Below are positions 24,889 through 35,441 of a DNA stretch of 64,000 bases, piece after piece (the first letter of the stretch is position 1; each line of letters starts with the position of its first letter). Source of the stretch: Brevipalpus yothersi (taxonomy: Eukaryota; Arthropoda; Arachnida; Trombidiformes; Tenuipalpidae). The notes beneath the pieces are model-generated. The model did not search any database. It saw only the letters and a program-made list of their open reading frames with translations, and was not told the DNA's origin. A program made the translations under genes and the position numbers. The stretch spans positions 1 through 64,000 of the forward strand of contig QZCP01000147.1 of assembly GCA_003956705.1 (NCBI GenBank), given 5' to 3'.

Positions 24889-27453
24889 TTAATAAGTAGA
24901 GTGAAAACGTCCGGCATCTACTCCACCAGAAGAAGTGTCTGTTACATGTTTAGACTGCAGTTTGAGTATTAGCTCATGAACTTTTTCTAGATCTTTCAAA
25001 GCATTGATTTTAACACACTCTGAACGAAAACCAATTTCGAGTCTATGATTGAGAGTTTTCCCTTGCTTGAGTTCAAAAACGACTGAAAAAATCTCTGGTG
25101 TTACTTTTTGACAGTCATTAACATCAAGGAAATCAAGATTCGAGCAGGCTGCTAGAAATCTTCTCAAGCCATCATTGGTCACTCCACTTCCTATGACTGA
25201 TAGACTTTTGAGGAGCTTGAGACGAGAAAGAGAATCAAGACTTTGGTCCGAAATCTGAAAGTAGAAATCAGAAAATGATTATTCAACGAAAATGAGGCAG
25301 ACTTTTTGACAACCTTAGAATATGAAATGTCAAGACTTTCTAGGTTCTTGCAGAATTCTGGTATTCTAGACACTCCGATATCAGTCAAATAGTGGCAACT
25401 GACGAGAATAAGATCTTTGAGTTCCTTGTGAGATTCAATGAGATTGATGAAGCCTCTATCATTGATATAGTCAGATGGATAGATCCAGAGGTGCTGAAGA
25501 TCCTCCATTCTTGGTAAGGCTTCAAAAACTCTAGAGAAAGAATCTGAGGAGGACATTTTAGGTTACATGTGATATGTGTAAGAGAACCTACCTTCAACTG
25601 TGTAAGAGTCCTCAAGTTTAAGTTCAATGGTGCGTAAGTTTGGAAAAGATCTCCAGACAACTGAGAGTGCATCCTGTGATATCTTTCCAATTCTCAGATC
25701 TTTGAGAGATGATCCACAGTTCTTAGCAAGTTTAGGTAGAATTCCATCAATTATCTAAACATGAATTGATTGAGATTATCAGTGGATTGAGGTAAAATTT
25801 TCTTACTCACCTCTCCCCACTCAATGCTTATTACTTCCAGTCCAGGAAATAAGTGGTCAAAACACTCTCCAGTAATGTACCTCTGATGACCTAGATCCAA
25901 ATGCTTCAAGTTGCGTGCTTTTTTGAGGAATTTACTAAGATTTTTATCCCTTATATTGGTACAATTAGAAAGATCCAAGACCTAAAAATTTTTCGAAGAA
26001 AATTTTTGGAAACGAGTAGGAAAAAATGATCGAGGATTACCTTCAACTCTGGGAGGAGGTCAGCAAAATTTTCGAGTGACATTATATATCCATATAGGCT
26101 CAAATCCTCAATTTTTGGGCAACATCGACCTGAAATGAGGAAAAAACATCATGACTCTGATCTAATTACAGGTCTTTCGAAGATCGTGTGAGCAAAGCTA
26201 ATTCGCCACTTCAATCCGTCGATTTGAAATATGCTGTTTGAACGATGAGAAGGCACTACTTTAAGCATGATCAATAATTCATGGATTAAGGGACTAACCA
26301 ATAATCTCTATTGTTAATTCATCCATGATCGAAGTTGTTACATCGCACAGCGTGTAGCTCAAATGTTTAAGCTTTGGATATTTTTTCAAAGTTGCGAATA
26401 AGTATTCGTTGAGATCTATAAATAGATGGGAATTGATTAAGGCTCTATGTTGGATTATCTGTAGTCCAAGTTCGTGTTTGCATGGGATCAAATCTGATGG
26501 AATTTGGTTCAATTACAACTCACCAGTGTCTGGTTTGCAATGGCCATATAAGCTAATAGAGGGCTTGAATCTTTCAATATCTTGAATAATAGTATTCCAT
26601 CTCTTGCAAACTACAAGGGAAAATTTTAGAGCTTCTAATCGATGCAAACCATCCCATGTGCTTACCCAATCTACAGGAAGCCCAATCAGCAGAATTCTTC
26701 AAATTGCAAAGAATTATTCGGAAAATTTCATCAGGTAGGTTGGTAATTTTAACAAAATCGGGCTCTCGATTTGCATTTTGTGAAGCTTCGACGACTTCCT
26801 GGAAAATCAAATTTGATGTAAAATCTTGACATTTTTCCATCTGCTCAAATCCACTCTTATTACGAGCTTGTAAGAAAATGTGAACTCTTGATCTTAGAGA
26901 TTCTTTGGCTTGGTAAATCCTCAGTATTCTATGAAGATGATGATTGTAAAAACATTTTTCCATTTATATGTTGCAATTTACCGTTCCATTGGTTCTTCAC
27001 ATAAATTTTGGGCGAATTCCGAACCAACAGTTAACTGTTCCTCTGAGGCATTCAACGCCTTTTGAGCATCACTTGAGTGCTTGAAAGTCACGAAGCCATA
27101 CCTGTCGAGGAATCATAATAAGAGCCTCTCATCGAGAGGTAATCAAGTGAGAAAGAAAAGCATGAAACAGTCACTGATTCATACCCTCTCGAAAGCCTGT
27201 TTCTATTTTCTTTAACAATATCGAAGTGGCTAACTGGTCCAAAATTTTCCTCAAAGAATCTACGTAAACCAGAGGTAAAGTTTTCCATGCATTTTTCCAG
27301 AGGTCTATCTGTATTTTCATGTAAACCGGACTCAACTCGGTAACGGCATATGGAACATCCTCCAAGATTCTCAACAAGCAACTCATCGAATTCAGTACAA
27401 GGAGAAGCCACGAGTAATGGCAATGATGTCTTGAAATCATCGGTGGCGAACAT
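24889..27453 (-). CDS. Copy B: RRM-F-box-LRR protein, ten exons, one apparent frameshift
   Basis: Start ATG at 27,453; exon 1 is 27185-27453, exon 2 is 26982-27102, exon 3 (F-box) is 26666-26928, and the rest continue to the stop at 24,889. Exon 1 carries RNP2 (LLVENL), a CSICR Cys-x-x-Cys insert, helix 1 (LRRFFEENFGPV) and HFDIVK. RNP1 (RGYGFVTF) spans the phase-2 intron. The F-box reads LPDEIFRIILCNLKNSADWASCRL. The LRRs include DLSNCTNIRDKNLSKFL, LTDIGVSRIPEFCKNLESL and VTNDGLRRFLAACSNL, typical of FBXL proteins. Exon 2 has five A residues (27,059-27,063 region) where G and H have four; this shifts frame inside the RRM, so B is a young pseudogene or the base is an assembly error. The rest is open and splice-consistent. 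The GCGCGCGATAATC motif lies about 225 bases upstream. The predicted role, an SCF adaptor with RNA-binding ability, is inference. Confidence 0.8.
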
Positions 27454-28155
27454 TGCTGAAACGATTTGCTTATTAATTAAATTGAGTTGAGATTATTGTT
27501 TCAAATTACAGTCTTATTCTGATTGAACAATTGAACAAAAAAAATTCAAATATGATAGGATTAAAATAAGCCTGAGACAGCTGAAAACATTTCTCAAAAG
27601 TAGATACAGATACAGTAGGCTACTGTCAGTAGCTGTGGTTTTGAGTCAAAACAACACAAAAAAACTCTGATTTGAAGCGCGCGATAATCAAAAGCATATG
27701 AGATTATATAAACGCACCTCAAGTTACTTGGTAAATGTTAAAATCTTGCATCAAGGAAACTGGGAGTTTCACATTAACCATTCTTTTCATCGTTAAAATT
27801 CACACCAAAGTTTTCATCTTAAGTTTGTAGATGGCTTTTAGATAGGTTCTTTTATTTGCTGACCCTTCAATGGTCATGATTTTTAATTCAAACGCAATCT
27901 GGAAAAATGAGTAGATTTTTTCGGCTCAATGGGTATCACGAAACAGACCAAGTGATATTCTCTCGATCATCCTTTTATTCGTGATTTCAAGATGAAACTC
28001 TCTTTTTATCAAGATAATTCGATATGAATACCATTCCAGTGATATCATTTGTATTTCTTATTGACTCGTACACGACCACCATAGGAATGGATTTCGAGTT
28101 GGTGACTCGGAAATCAGTTTCAGATTGAACCTAATATGTGAAAAAGTTTTCATCG
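27454..28155 (-). promoter_or_regulatory. Upstream region of copy B, shared with G and H
   Basis: Collinear with 47,080-47,660 and 51,460-51,990 (for example ggttcttttatttgctgac and ttcgtgatttcaagatga). It contains the conserved motif at 27,677-27,693. At about 28,115 similarity to those flanks ends and a segment shared with 52,437-52,475 begins, leading into copy C. Confidence 0.65.
27677..27694 (-). promoter_or_regulatory. Conserved array motif upstream of copy B
   Basis: Plus strand GCGCGCGATAATCAAAAG. Near-identical elements lie upstream of G (47,249) and H (51,602), with variants upstream of E (42,395) and I (55,872), always in the same orientation relative to the gene. The binding factor is unknown. 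Confidence 0.5.
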
Positions 28156-29861
28156 GCAACATATAGAGAACTTACCTGAAGAAATTATTCGAATCATTCC
28201 CGAAAAATTGGAGTATCAAAGCTATTGGCTTCCAGAAGAAAATAATTTTAATACTCTGTGTTCCAAAACTGATTGGGCTTCTTGTAGATTGGGCTAGAAC
28301 GTGAAGTGCTGGCTACTGATGTGAAACTTTGAAAATTTTTTCTCAGTGTGTAGGAGATGGAGCACCATCGTTCAAGATATTCAGCAATCCTACCGCAGCA
28401 TTTCCATAACAGACTCTTTTAGAGTTCAAACTGGTAAATTTTCATGACAACTGAATTTCCAAAGTTACCAGGATCTTCTCTAACGAGAAAAAATCTAATG
28501 AAACGCATTCCTCATTCCTAGATTTCAACAAATACGTATTCGCAATTCTGAAAAAATATCCAAAGCTGAGAGGATTGAGCCTGTCGTTACTGGACTCTAT
28601 CGTGGATGATCTGACTCTAGAGATTATTGGTTAGTTTTTTTTAATAACATCATTAAAGTGATGAGATCGATACTTTCTATCCATTGTAGGCCAATGTTGT
28701 CCAATGATCGAGCAAGCACGCATTTTTGTCGGATATGCAACGTCTATAAAAAGTTTTATTGAGCACTTCCCATGACTCAAGGTAATTCCTATTTGTTTCT
28801 CTTCACTTTTGCTCAAAATTCTTCTGCAGATCCTGCATCTATCTGGTGATAAAGATAGTGTTCTGGATGAAGATATTTCCGAATCCCTCAAAATTGTTCC
28901 TAATTTGGAAAGTTTGAGTGTTTGCGGACTGGAATTTTCGCAATCGGAAAATGCTTCAACTATTTCACAAAACTGGAGAAACTAGAAATTTGGGGGGGGG
29001 GTCGAGAGGTAAATAATAAAAGATCCCACTCGATTGATTGACGAGATCAATTTTTTCACCAGCTTACGGATAATAGTATAATTAGGCTCGCCCAGAACTG
29101 TGGATCTTCTCTGAAAACACTCATAATTGGACCGATTTCATACAAAGCAGTCTCAGCGATCTGGAAATTTTTCCCAATTTGCACACTCTTCAATTTCGAG
29201 ATATCGATGAAGATGAGCCCTTCTTCACACCTTGGGAACCTTATCTGGAAATTCCCTTAGTCAATATCTCTAGAGTTTTTGGAACTCGATAAAAGTTCGA
29301 AAATCTCCAGAGCCTCAATATCCACCCGAGTAATCGTATAGAGTATAAAAACTTCATCAATTTCATCAGATCATTGAAAGATCTCAGATGGCTTTTTCTC
29401 CCTGGTAGCGACTGTTTGACTGACATGGGAGTTTCTAGATTACCAGATTTCTGCAAGAACCTGGAACGTCTTGACATTTCATTTTCTAAGGTTGTCGAAA
29501 ACTCTGCCTAATTTTCGTTAAATGATCATTCTCCGATTCCTACTTCCAGATTTCGGACCAGAGCCTCGATTTTCTTTCTCGTCTCAAGCTTCTCGAATGT
29601 CTATCAATCACAGGAACTGGGGTAACTGATGATGGTGTAAGGAAAATCTTGACCAATTGTTCGAATCTTCGTTCCCTGAATGTTGATTACTGTAAAAAAA
29701 TAGCAACTAGAACTTTGCTTACCGCTTTTGAACTCAGAAAAAATGGACAGGTAAATGATCAGCTCTCAATCTCCTATCATGGACAATTTATACAGATCAA
29801 TTCAATAAGAGATACAGATGATATTGATGAAATAAAATGTAGGCAATGGACTTGGACATGA
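28156..29861 (+). pseudogene. Copy C: F-box-LRR gene lacking the RRM, multiply disabled
   Basis: Starts abruptly in the F-box exon (LPEEIIRIIPEKLEYQSYWLP) and runs collinear with copy D to the stop at 29,861. Lesions compared with D: no RRM exons; TGA where D has AGA before the intron donor near 28,781; a run of ten G at 28,992-29,001 inside an LRR exon; a donor changed from gtgagc to atgagc near 29,214; and TAA in the exon that follows. The last exon still reads LTNCSNLRSLNVDYCKK. Clearly a decayed paralogue of D. Confidence 0.85.
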
Positions 29862-29879
29862 TTCATACTGAAACAAGAT

Positions 29880-30240
29880 CATACAAATGCTGGAAATGGA
29901 TGACTGAGAGAAGATTGAGTGACTATTTATTGGCTTCAGGTTGTCTATTGAATGTAATAAACCTAATTATCATTGTTGATCGAGATTATATTCTAATCAT
30001 TTTCATTCTAGTATTAGCAAGTGAGATAGTCTATTCAGAATGCACCCATAAGTTCCAGTCCCGGGGGAGGCCTCAGATAATTTGAGCACAGAATATCACT
30101 AATATCATATGTCATTTTGCGAATCGCACATGCAAGATATTTCTTTCGTTCATGACGTGCTCTGGGTTGGAGCTGCTTATTCTTGATTTTTCTGTTCCTC
30201 ATGTGGCTTGGCTAGACTGTTTAGGGATTATTGTGAAAAT
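29880..30240. repeat. Near-identical 3' flank shared by copies C and D
   Basis: About 350 bases match 37,925-38,270 with only a handful of differences, whereas the coding sequence just upstream differs at roughly one base in ten. Includes a short open frame (CLLNVINLIIIVDRDYIL, then RGRPQII and stop) that is the same in both copies. I cannot assign it to a known element. Confidence 0.85.
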
Positions 30241-30649
30241 TTTGTTTCAGAACTGACAGTAGTCCCAATACATAACTTCTAGGACACTTTTTATCATTAG
30301 TGTCCATAGAAGCTCTTTCTTTTTCTCTTTCTTTTCCCTCCCATCAAATCTAATATCTTTTCCTAACCCCTCCTCCTATATTTTTTGGCTCTCAGATCTG
30401 ACCTCCCCCCTTTCGAAAACTAGTTTCTCTCTCTCTCTCTTTCTCTTTCTTTCTCTCTTTCTCTTTCTTTCTCTTTCTTTCTCTCTCTCTCTCTAACACT
30501 CATACATACACAGACTTTCTCTTCCGCGTTCTTCAACTCTTTCTATCCTCCTCTTTCACTTTCCCGAATAAAAGAAAAATCAAAATTAAAAACAAAAAGG
30601 GGTTTTATTGGGGAGGGATACAGAAATTCTAAAAAAAGGCATTAAAAAT
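30241..30649. other. Low-complexity spacer with (TC/TTTC)n run
   Basis: Pyrimidine-rich DNA with an imperfect TC/TTTC microsatellite at about 30,425-30,494. No gene seen. Confidence 0.7.
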
Positions 30650-31080
30650 TAGAAATCAGGAAGATCGAGAGCTGGTAAGTGCTCCTCGACGTCCATATCA
30701 GTTTCTTTGATGGAATCCCACACGAACTCGATATCCAGTGGATTCTAGGCACCGAAGAAATCTTCCATATTCGCGGCTTCCATCGCGAACACTCGCGCGA
30801 GACCCACGTCAGCCATCTCGCTCTCCCTCATAGCAGCCACTTCTTCCGGAGACACTCCCATCTTCACATTAACTTTACGCACCGGCTACACACGTACCTT
30901 CGATTGGGGTTTCTTTTTCACAGTATCCTTTCTTGGCATTCGTCGTTCCACCACCACCTTATCCTTCTTTGGCAATCTTTTCTTAATAACCTTAACCTCG
31001 ATCACCTTCTTCTTGATCACATTATCCTTTATGGGCTCACAGGAATACCCCACAAAACCGTTCTTTGAGCACCTAATGTA
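30649..31080 (-). pseudogene. Relic of a Lys-rich coding sequence near the polymerase relic
   Basis: On the minus strand one frame reads a Lys/Val-rich segment (VIKKKVIEVKVIKKRLPKKD), then VSPEEVAAMRESEMADVG and an acidic end finishing PALDLPDF and a stop. It is interrupted by two in-frame stops. GC content is higher than the surroundings, as expected for former coding DNA. It lies downstream of the DNA polymerase relic on the same strand, so it may be another gene of that element. Product unknown. Confidence 0.5.
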
Positions 31081-31134
31081 CTTGGAGATATCTAATCTCT
31101 CCAGGAGTACTGGTTGAGCACTATTGGAAGGACA

Positions 31135-31345
31135 TGTACTGAAAAGGGGCTGAAAAACCGTTGGATCTTTGACATTGATTGATGACTACTGAACCTAAGC
31201 ACTACAAGGCAGTTATACACGGTCAAAAGGCTGTTGGTTCTTCGACTATTCAGATGAATTCTAAGTACTAAGAGGCAGTAATTGACCGAGAAATGGTTGG
31301 TCCAGAGTGTTTTCGACATCGATTGATGACCTTTGTAATAGCGCG
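31135..31345. repeat. Imperfect tandem repeats of about 70 bases
   Basis: Three diverged units begin near 31,145, 31,219 and 31,293. They share ccgttgga/ctgttggt/tggttggt, then cgac-rich text and cactacaaggcagt/ctaagaggcagt. They lie between the polymerase relic and the Lys-rich relic. Confidence 0.45.
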
Positions 31346-34300
31346 AGGATGTAATTGAAACCATTGAAATTTCAGAAAGTTATTTAAATTACGGTTACAA
31401 GGTTGATCATCTTGACATGGCCCACAATGACAGCCTGTGAGATACTTGAGAGATGGATATTTATCATGCTCCATATTGAACCAATTTAAAGGGGCTCTTT
31501 TAAGCTCTTGAATGAACTCAGTAGGCTGCCCGGGAATGTCATGATGTCCCCATGGTAAACTCTCTATATTATTTGAATAATATCTCTTATCATCAAAAGG
31601 AGTAAGAGCAAGCCTCTGCATTCTAACAGTGTTGATCATATGATCCCTTGACCTGATGTTACAATGCTGCGGAGTATTTGATTATTATTCATCCAAGCCT
31701 CAAAATCTTCAAAAGTGATGCCGTTCTTTACAACAACTCAATTAGTGCCTTTACATATTTTTTTAATATCATCCTTGGACTTTATGGCATACATTTTAGG
31801 CTTGATACCGATGAATTCGATAATAAGAACTCCATTATATTAATCCTCGAGCTTTTCATATACTTTCTTGTTGTGAGTACTATGAAGAGGATGATCTTGA
31901 GGATAATCACTGAAATCCGTATAAAACTTGAATGTATCCTCCTCAAGGCCTTTTTAGAGATCTCTGGCCTTGATATGGTAGATGATTGAGTCCGTATCAG
32001 TATAGAGAAGATTTATGTTGCTGGTAAATCGTTTCTATAAAAGATCATAATGAAGCTCGTACATCTTCCTCTTAGCATTTTCCAAGACAGTGAAGCCAAC
32101 ATACATTGGTCCACCCATCTTAACAGAGACTCTCTTCATGTTGAATAGGACTTTATCTTCTTTTAGAATCTTAAACTGAGTAAACAGAGGCTTACGGATG
32201 AGCTTCGCAGCCTTTTGTCCATCCATTACAATGTGTAAATTGGAATGATTCCGTTTATTTCCCATGGTTTTTCCGTACACAAAGTTCACTAAGAACTTCC
32301 AAAAATCTTTCTCAAACTTATTAGTTGCCTCTTGTATCTTACTTGTGCATAGATCTATGTAAGGCTTGAGCCATGGTTTCTTCAATACAGTCATTATTCT
32401 ATAGATTTTGGTTAGCTTGAGCTCATGTTGTAAGTAATATAGTAGTGCTAGGCCATCGAGTATATAATTCTTCTTGTAGTGGAGAGTACCGACAAGCTTC
32501 TCACTGCTACCCCTTTGATTACAGAGTTCAGCAATTTCGCTCATTTCTAGACCAAAAGATTCTTTGAAAATGGTCATCTTCTCAGGTGCAAAGGGGAGAG
32601 CGCGATGAACACGATGAAGGCTATGAGGGTAGTATAGATCCACTTGAAGTTTGAGCTATACACCTTCCCAGCTTGGTGTGAAGTCTCTATCACACAAAAG
32701 ACTTCGAAGCTCCTCTCTATGATCACTATCGCCGATGTGCATCACATAACTGGTCTTGTACGGAATATCTTGGCTGGAAGCCTAGCCATAGAGTGAGTTC
32801 ATATCGAAGTAGGCAAGGTATGAATGATCTCCAAGTGGATCGTAATCTGGACCTTCTGGATTGTTGGCTTTGGCATAACGGTTGGAGACACAGGTCATAC
32901 CACTCCTAATACCTTTTTTCTATGAAGAACAGAGTATCTATATCATGAATAGGCTGTAGTTCCATCTGGATAAGTCTTAGAGCTGCGGTCCATGATAATC
33001 CAGGCGTTGAAAAGAAGTGCACAGGGTTTAACTTGAGCTCTGGAAGGGACATTTTGTGGGAGTTCTCGAAGATGGCACAGAGGAGATATACATCAAGTTG
33101 GAGATATAGATCGCAGAATTCTCCTAAGTTGGTGCACTTAAATGTTATCCATATATCCTGAAGCCTATCACAAGTTTCAATATCTATACCACGCTTCCTT
33201 GAAGATGAATAGAGTGCCTCAATGGATAATAGAGAAGTATCTTTCAGTTTGTAGAAGCAGTCCAAGTACTCATAAGGAAGACTACCTTTACGCATCAAGA
33301 AATCTTGATTTGATGGATCCGTTGTTATTTTAGGTATGTATTTACGCTTGATGTCTATTGGGCATATCTGGGAGAGACTGTCCAAGCTAGCTGGTAAGAA
33401 GGCAAGAGAATCAGTGAATACAAACTTTCCCATTTTAATTGATATATATTTCTCTAGACTTCGTGCAATCACGGTAACATTTGGGAATCGGTCTTTGTTG
33501 GCTGCTGAAATAAGTATATGACCATCGTAATTTTTCAAGTTATGAAAAACAACAGGAATTGAGCTCTGTAATTGATATTGCATGTTACATCTTCTCATGT
33601 GTAATGCCGCGAAATTCCTCTGTTAAATGATCGTGGTCTTCATGACCAGTCCAATACTCCCAATCTTTGAATCTCTTTTCACATATTTGGCAGATGAGGT
33701 TTTTGTTATTATTAGCTGGGTAGTCCACACCCCTCTCAACTCGAGGTTGAGGCTTGATGCGATCATCTACATATTTTTTGAGAAGAGAATAGTGTTCGAT
33801 GAGAGAATCGATGAATTCTTCAGCTGTATTTGGCGATGTCCTACGATCTTGATATATAACATTACCTTCCCAATCAACAGCAGTCCAAATGTAACTACAT
33901 GGCTCATGTAGATGTATTGAGCTCAAGGGATCTTCATAATCCTCGGCAATGCTGGTGGGTTTGATGAAAGCTTCAAAATCAGCGTATATCACGATGGGAC
34001 ATTTGAGCTTCTTACGGTAGTCTTTAAATTTGATGGGCTGTCCTGTAAACTCGATGCGTTGAGGCTCATGTTCATAGCAGATGGGCTTATGTCGATTGAG
34101 CATATCTTGATAGTAGAAGGCTGATAGACAGTTCTTACAAAATTTGTTGTAGCCATCACCTTGAATGCCGAGAAGACGATTAATGTTCTTGATGGTACCA
34201 TAGTGCTCATCGATGAGTAGAAGATCTACATGCTTTCCCTTCTCTTGCTTATTAACTTCAAGAGGTACAATATTTATCACCGACGTAGGCATATCCATTA

Positions 34301-34909
34301 ATTCTGGTTGTCTCGTGCGCTCGGTATTTTCGAAAATGACACCAGTTAAAAAATCAGAGATCGTAACACCCTTTTTATGTTTTTGGAAATCCAAGATATG
34401 AACATTGATGGATATGCTATTTTTCTTCTCGAATTCTTTATGTCATTGATAGAAACAATCTCTTCGATACTGTCGAAGTTGTACTGGCTGGAATAGTCCT
34501 TATATTTACATGGTCCCTCAGGATGCACTTCGGGTTGATGTAGAGCAGGAAGGACGCAGTAGGTGAAACAATGGTGGTTAGTTTTTACATTGATGGTTGC
34601 GTGCTTGTTTCGAATCCATTCGGGGAGCTCAGCATGACAACCACCGACACGAGCGATGTATTCACCAAACTGTAATATAATTTGATCAAGTTTTCTCAGC
34701 TGCCACCCAGATCCACGTTGTACCAACTGATCCACTCTTCTACCAAGTACTTCTTCCCAATCACACAAAATTGTCGGTATCTCTTCGGTTTCGATTGATG
34801 TCCGGGCTAACTTGTTGATATGAACAAGTTTTTTGACAATGGCGCAATCTGGAGCAGAGCTATTAATTCTATTGTAGGCTGGTGTGCTTACCGGCTTATG
34901 AATAATCAT
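31268..34909 (-). pseudogene. Broken protein-primed family B DNA polymerase (Polinton/adintovirus type)
   Basis: Read right to left on the minus strand: an N-terminal part with ARVGGCHAELPEWIRNKHAT; a CxxC...HxxxC finger (FCKNCLSAFYY, HKPIC); exonuclease motif I (YADFEAF, near 33,985); motif II (VVFHNLKNYDGHIL, near 33,545); motif III (LYLQLDVYLL); polymerase motif A (DMNSLYG, near 32,795); motif B (VNFVYGKTMGN); and motif C (LLYTDTDS, near 32,000). The end reads DDKRYYSNNIESLPWGHHDI. The frame changes several times, with stops at 32,782 (right after motif A), near 32,656 and in the motif C region, so it cannot make a polymerase. No integrase, capsid, ATPase or terminal inverted repeats were seen around it, so only this gene and perhaps one neighbour remain. 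The first ~30 codons (left of 34,909) lie in a segment that also occurs at 21,540 and 60,050 without polymerase. Confidence 0.88.
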
Positions 34910-35441
34910 CTTTTTATTAATTGTTTAATTGATGAAACAAATAAGCTGTTGAGTAGATGTAAATGTGAACCATGTGAGCTCAATGAATCTAACAAAAGTG
35001 ACTGAAGAAGTCAATCTTGACTGAGGAAGTCTGTGTTGACTGCAATAGTCACCTTGTTTTCTAGGGTAAAGTTGAACCCAAAAATTCCATGTTTTCTCCT
35101 CATTTACCATAAACTAACTAAATAGGATCCCCAAAGCTATAGTGTGACAGAAGGCTAACGCCATATCGTCTACTAGATGCCACTTTGTCCCGTGTCTTCA
35201 CCCCTTTCTAACATTCCTCTTTCCATCCCCATTTCTTTCGTTAACTATCTCTTGTATAGTTTCCACAGATAAAAGTTTTCATCAAACCATATTGAGCATA
35301 TAACATTTTCACAACATTGTAAATGTTTAGCTCTTGATATTCAACTACTGTGTGTACTACTACTGTTATTCAATTTTTCTTTCTTCAGTGAGTTAATCAT
35401 CAGCACCCGAAATTTTCTTATTCAACAAGGTAGACAAGCAG
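34815..35441 (+). repeat. Upstream block of copy D, shared with copy A
   Basis: Collinear with 21,560-22,208. Contains the gacaatggcgcaatctggag segment that recurs at 21,570 and 60,077. It abuts or overlaps the polymerase relic, so the promoter side of D and the mobile-element relic share a junction. No GCGCGCGATAATC motif. Confidence 0.7.

Noticed and set aside
32906..33911. Plus-strand open frames across the polymerase region
   Set aside because: Antisense shadows of the former polymerase coding sequence.
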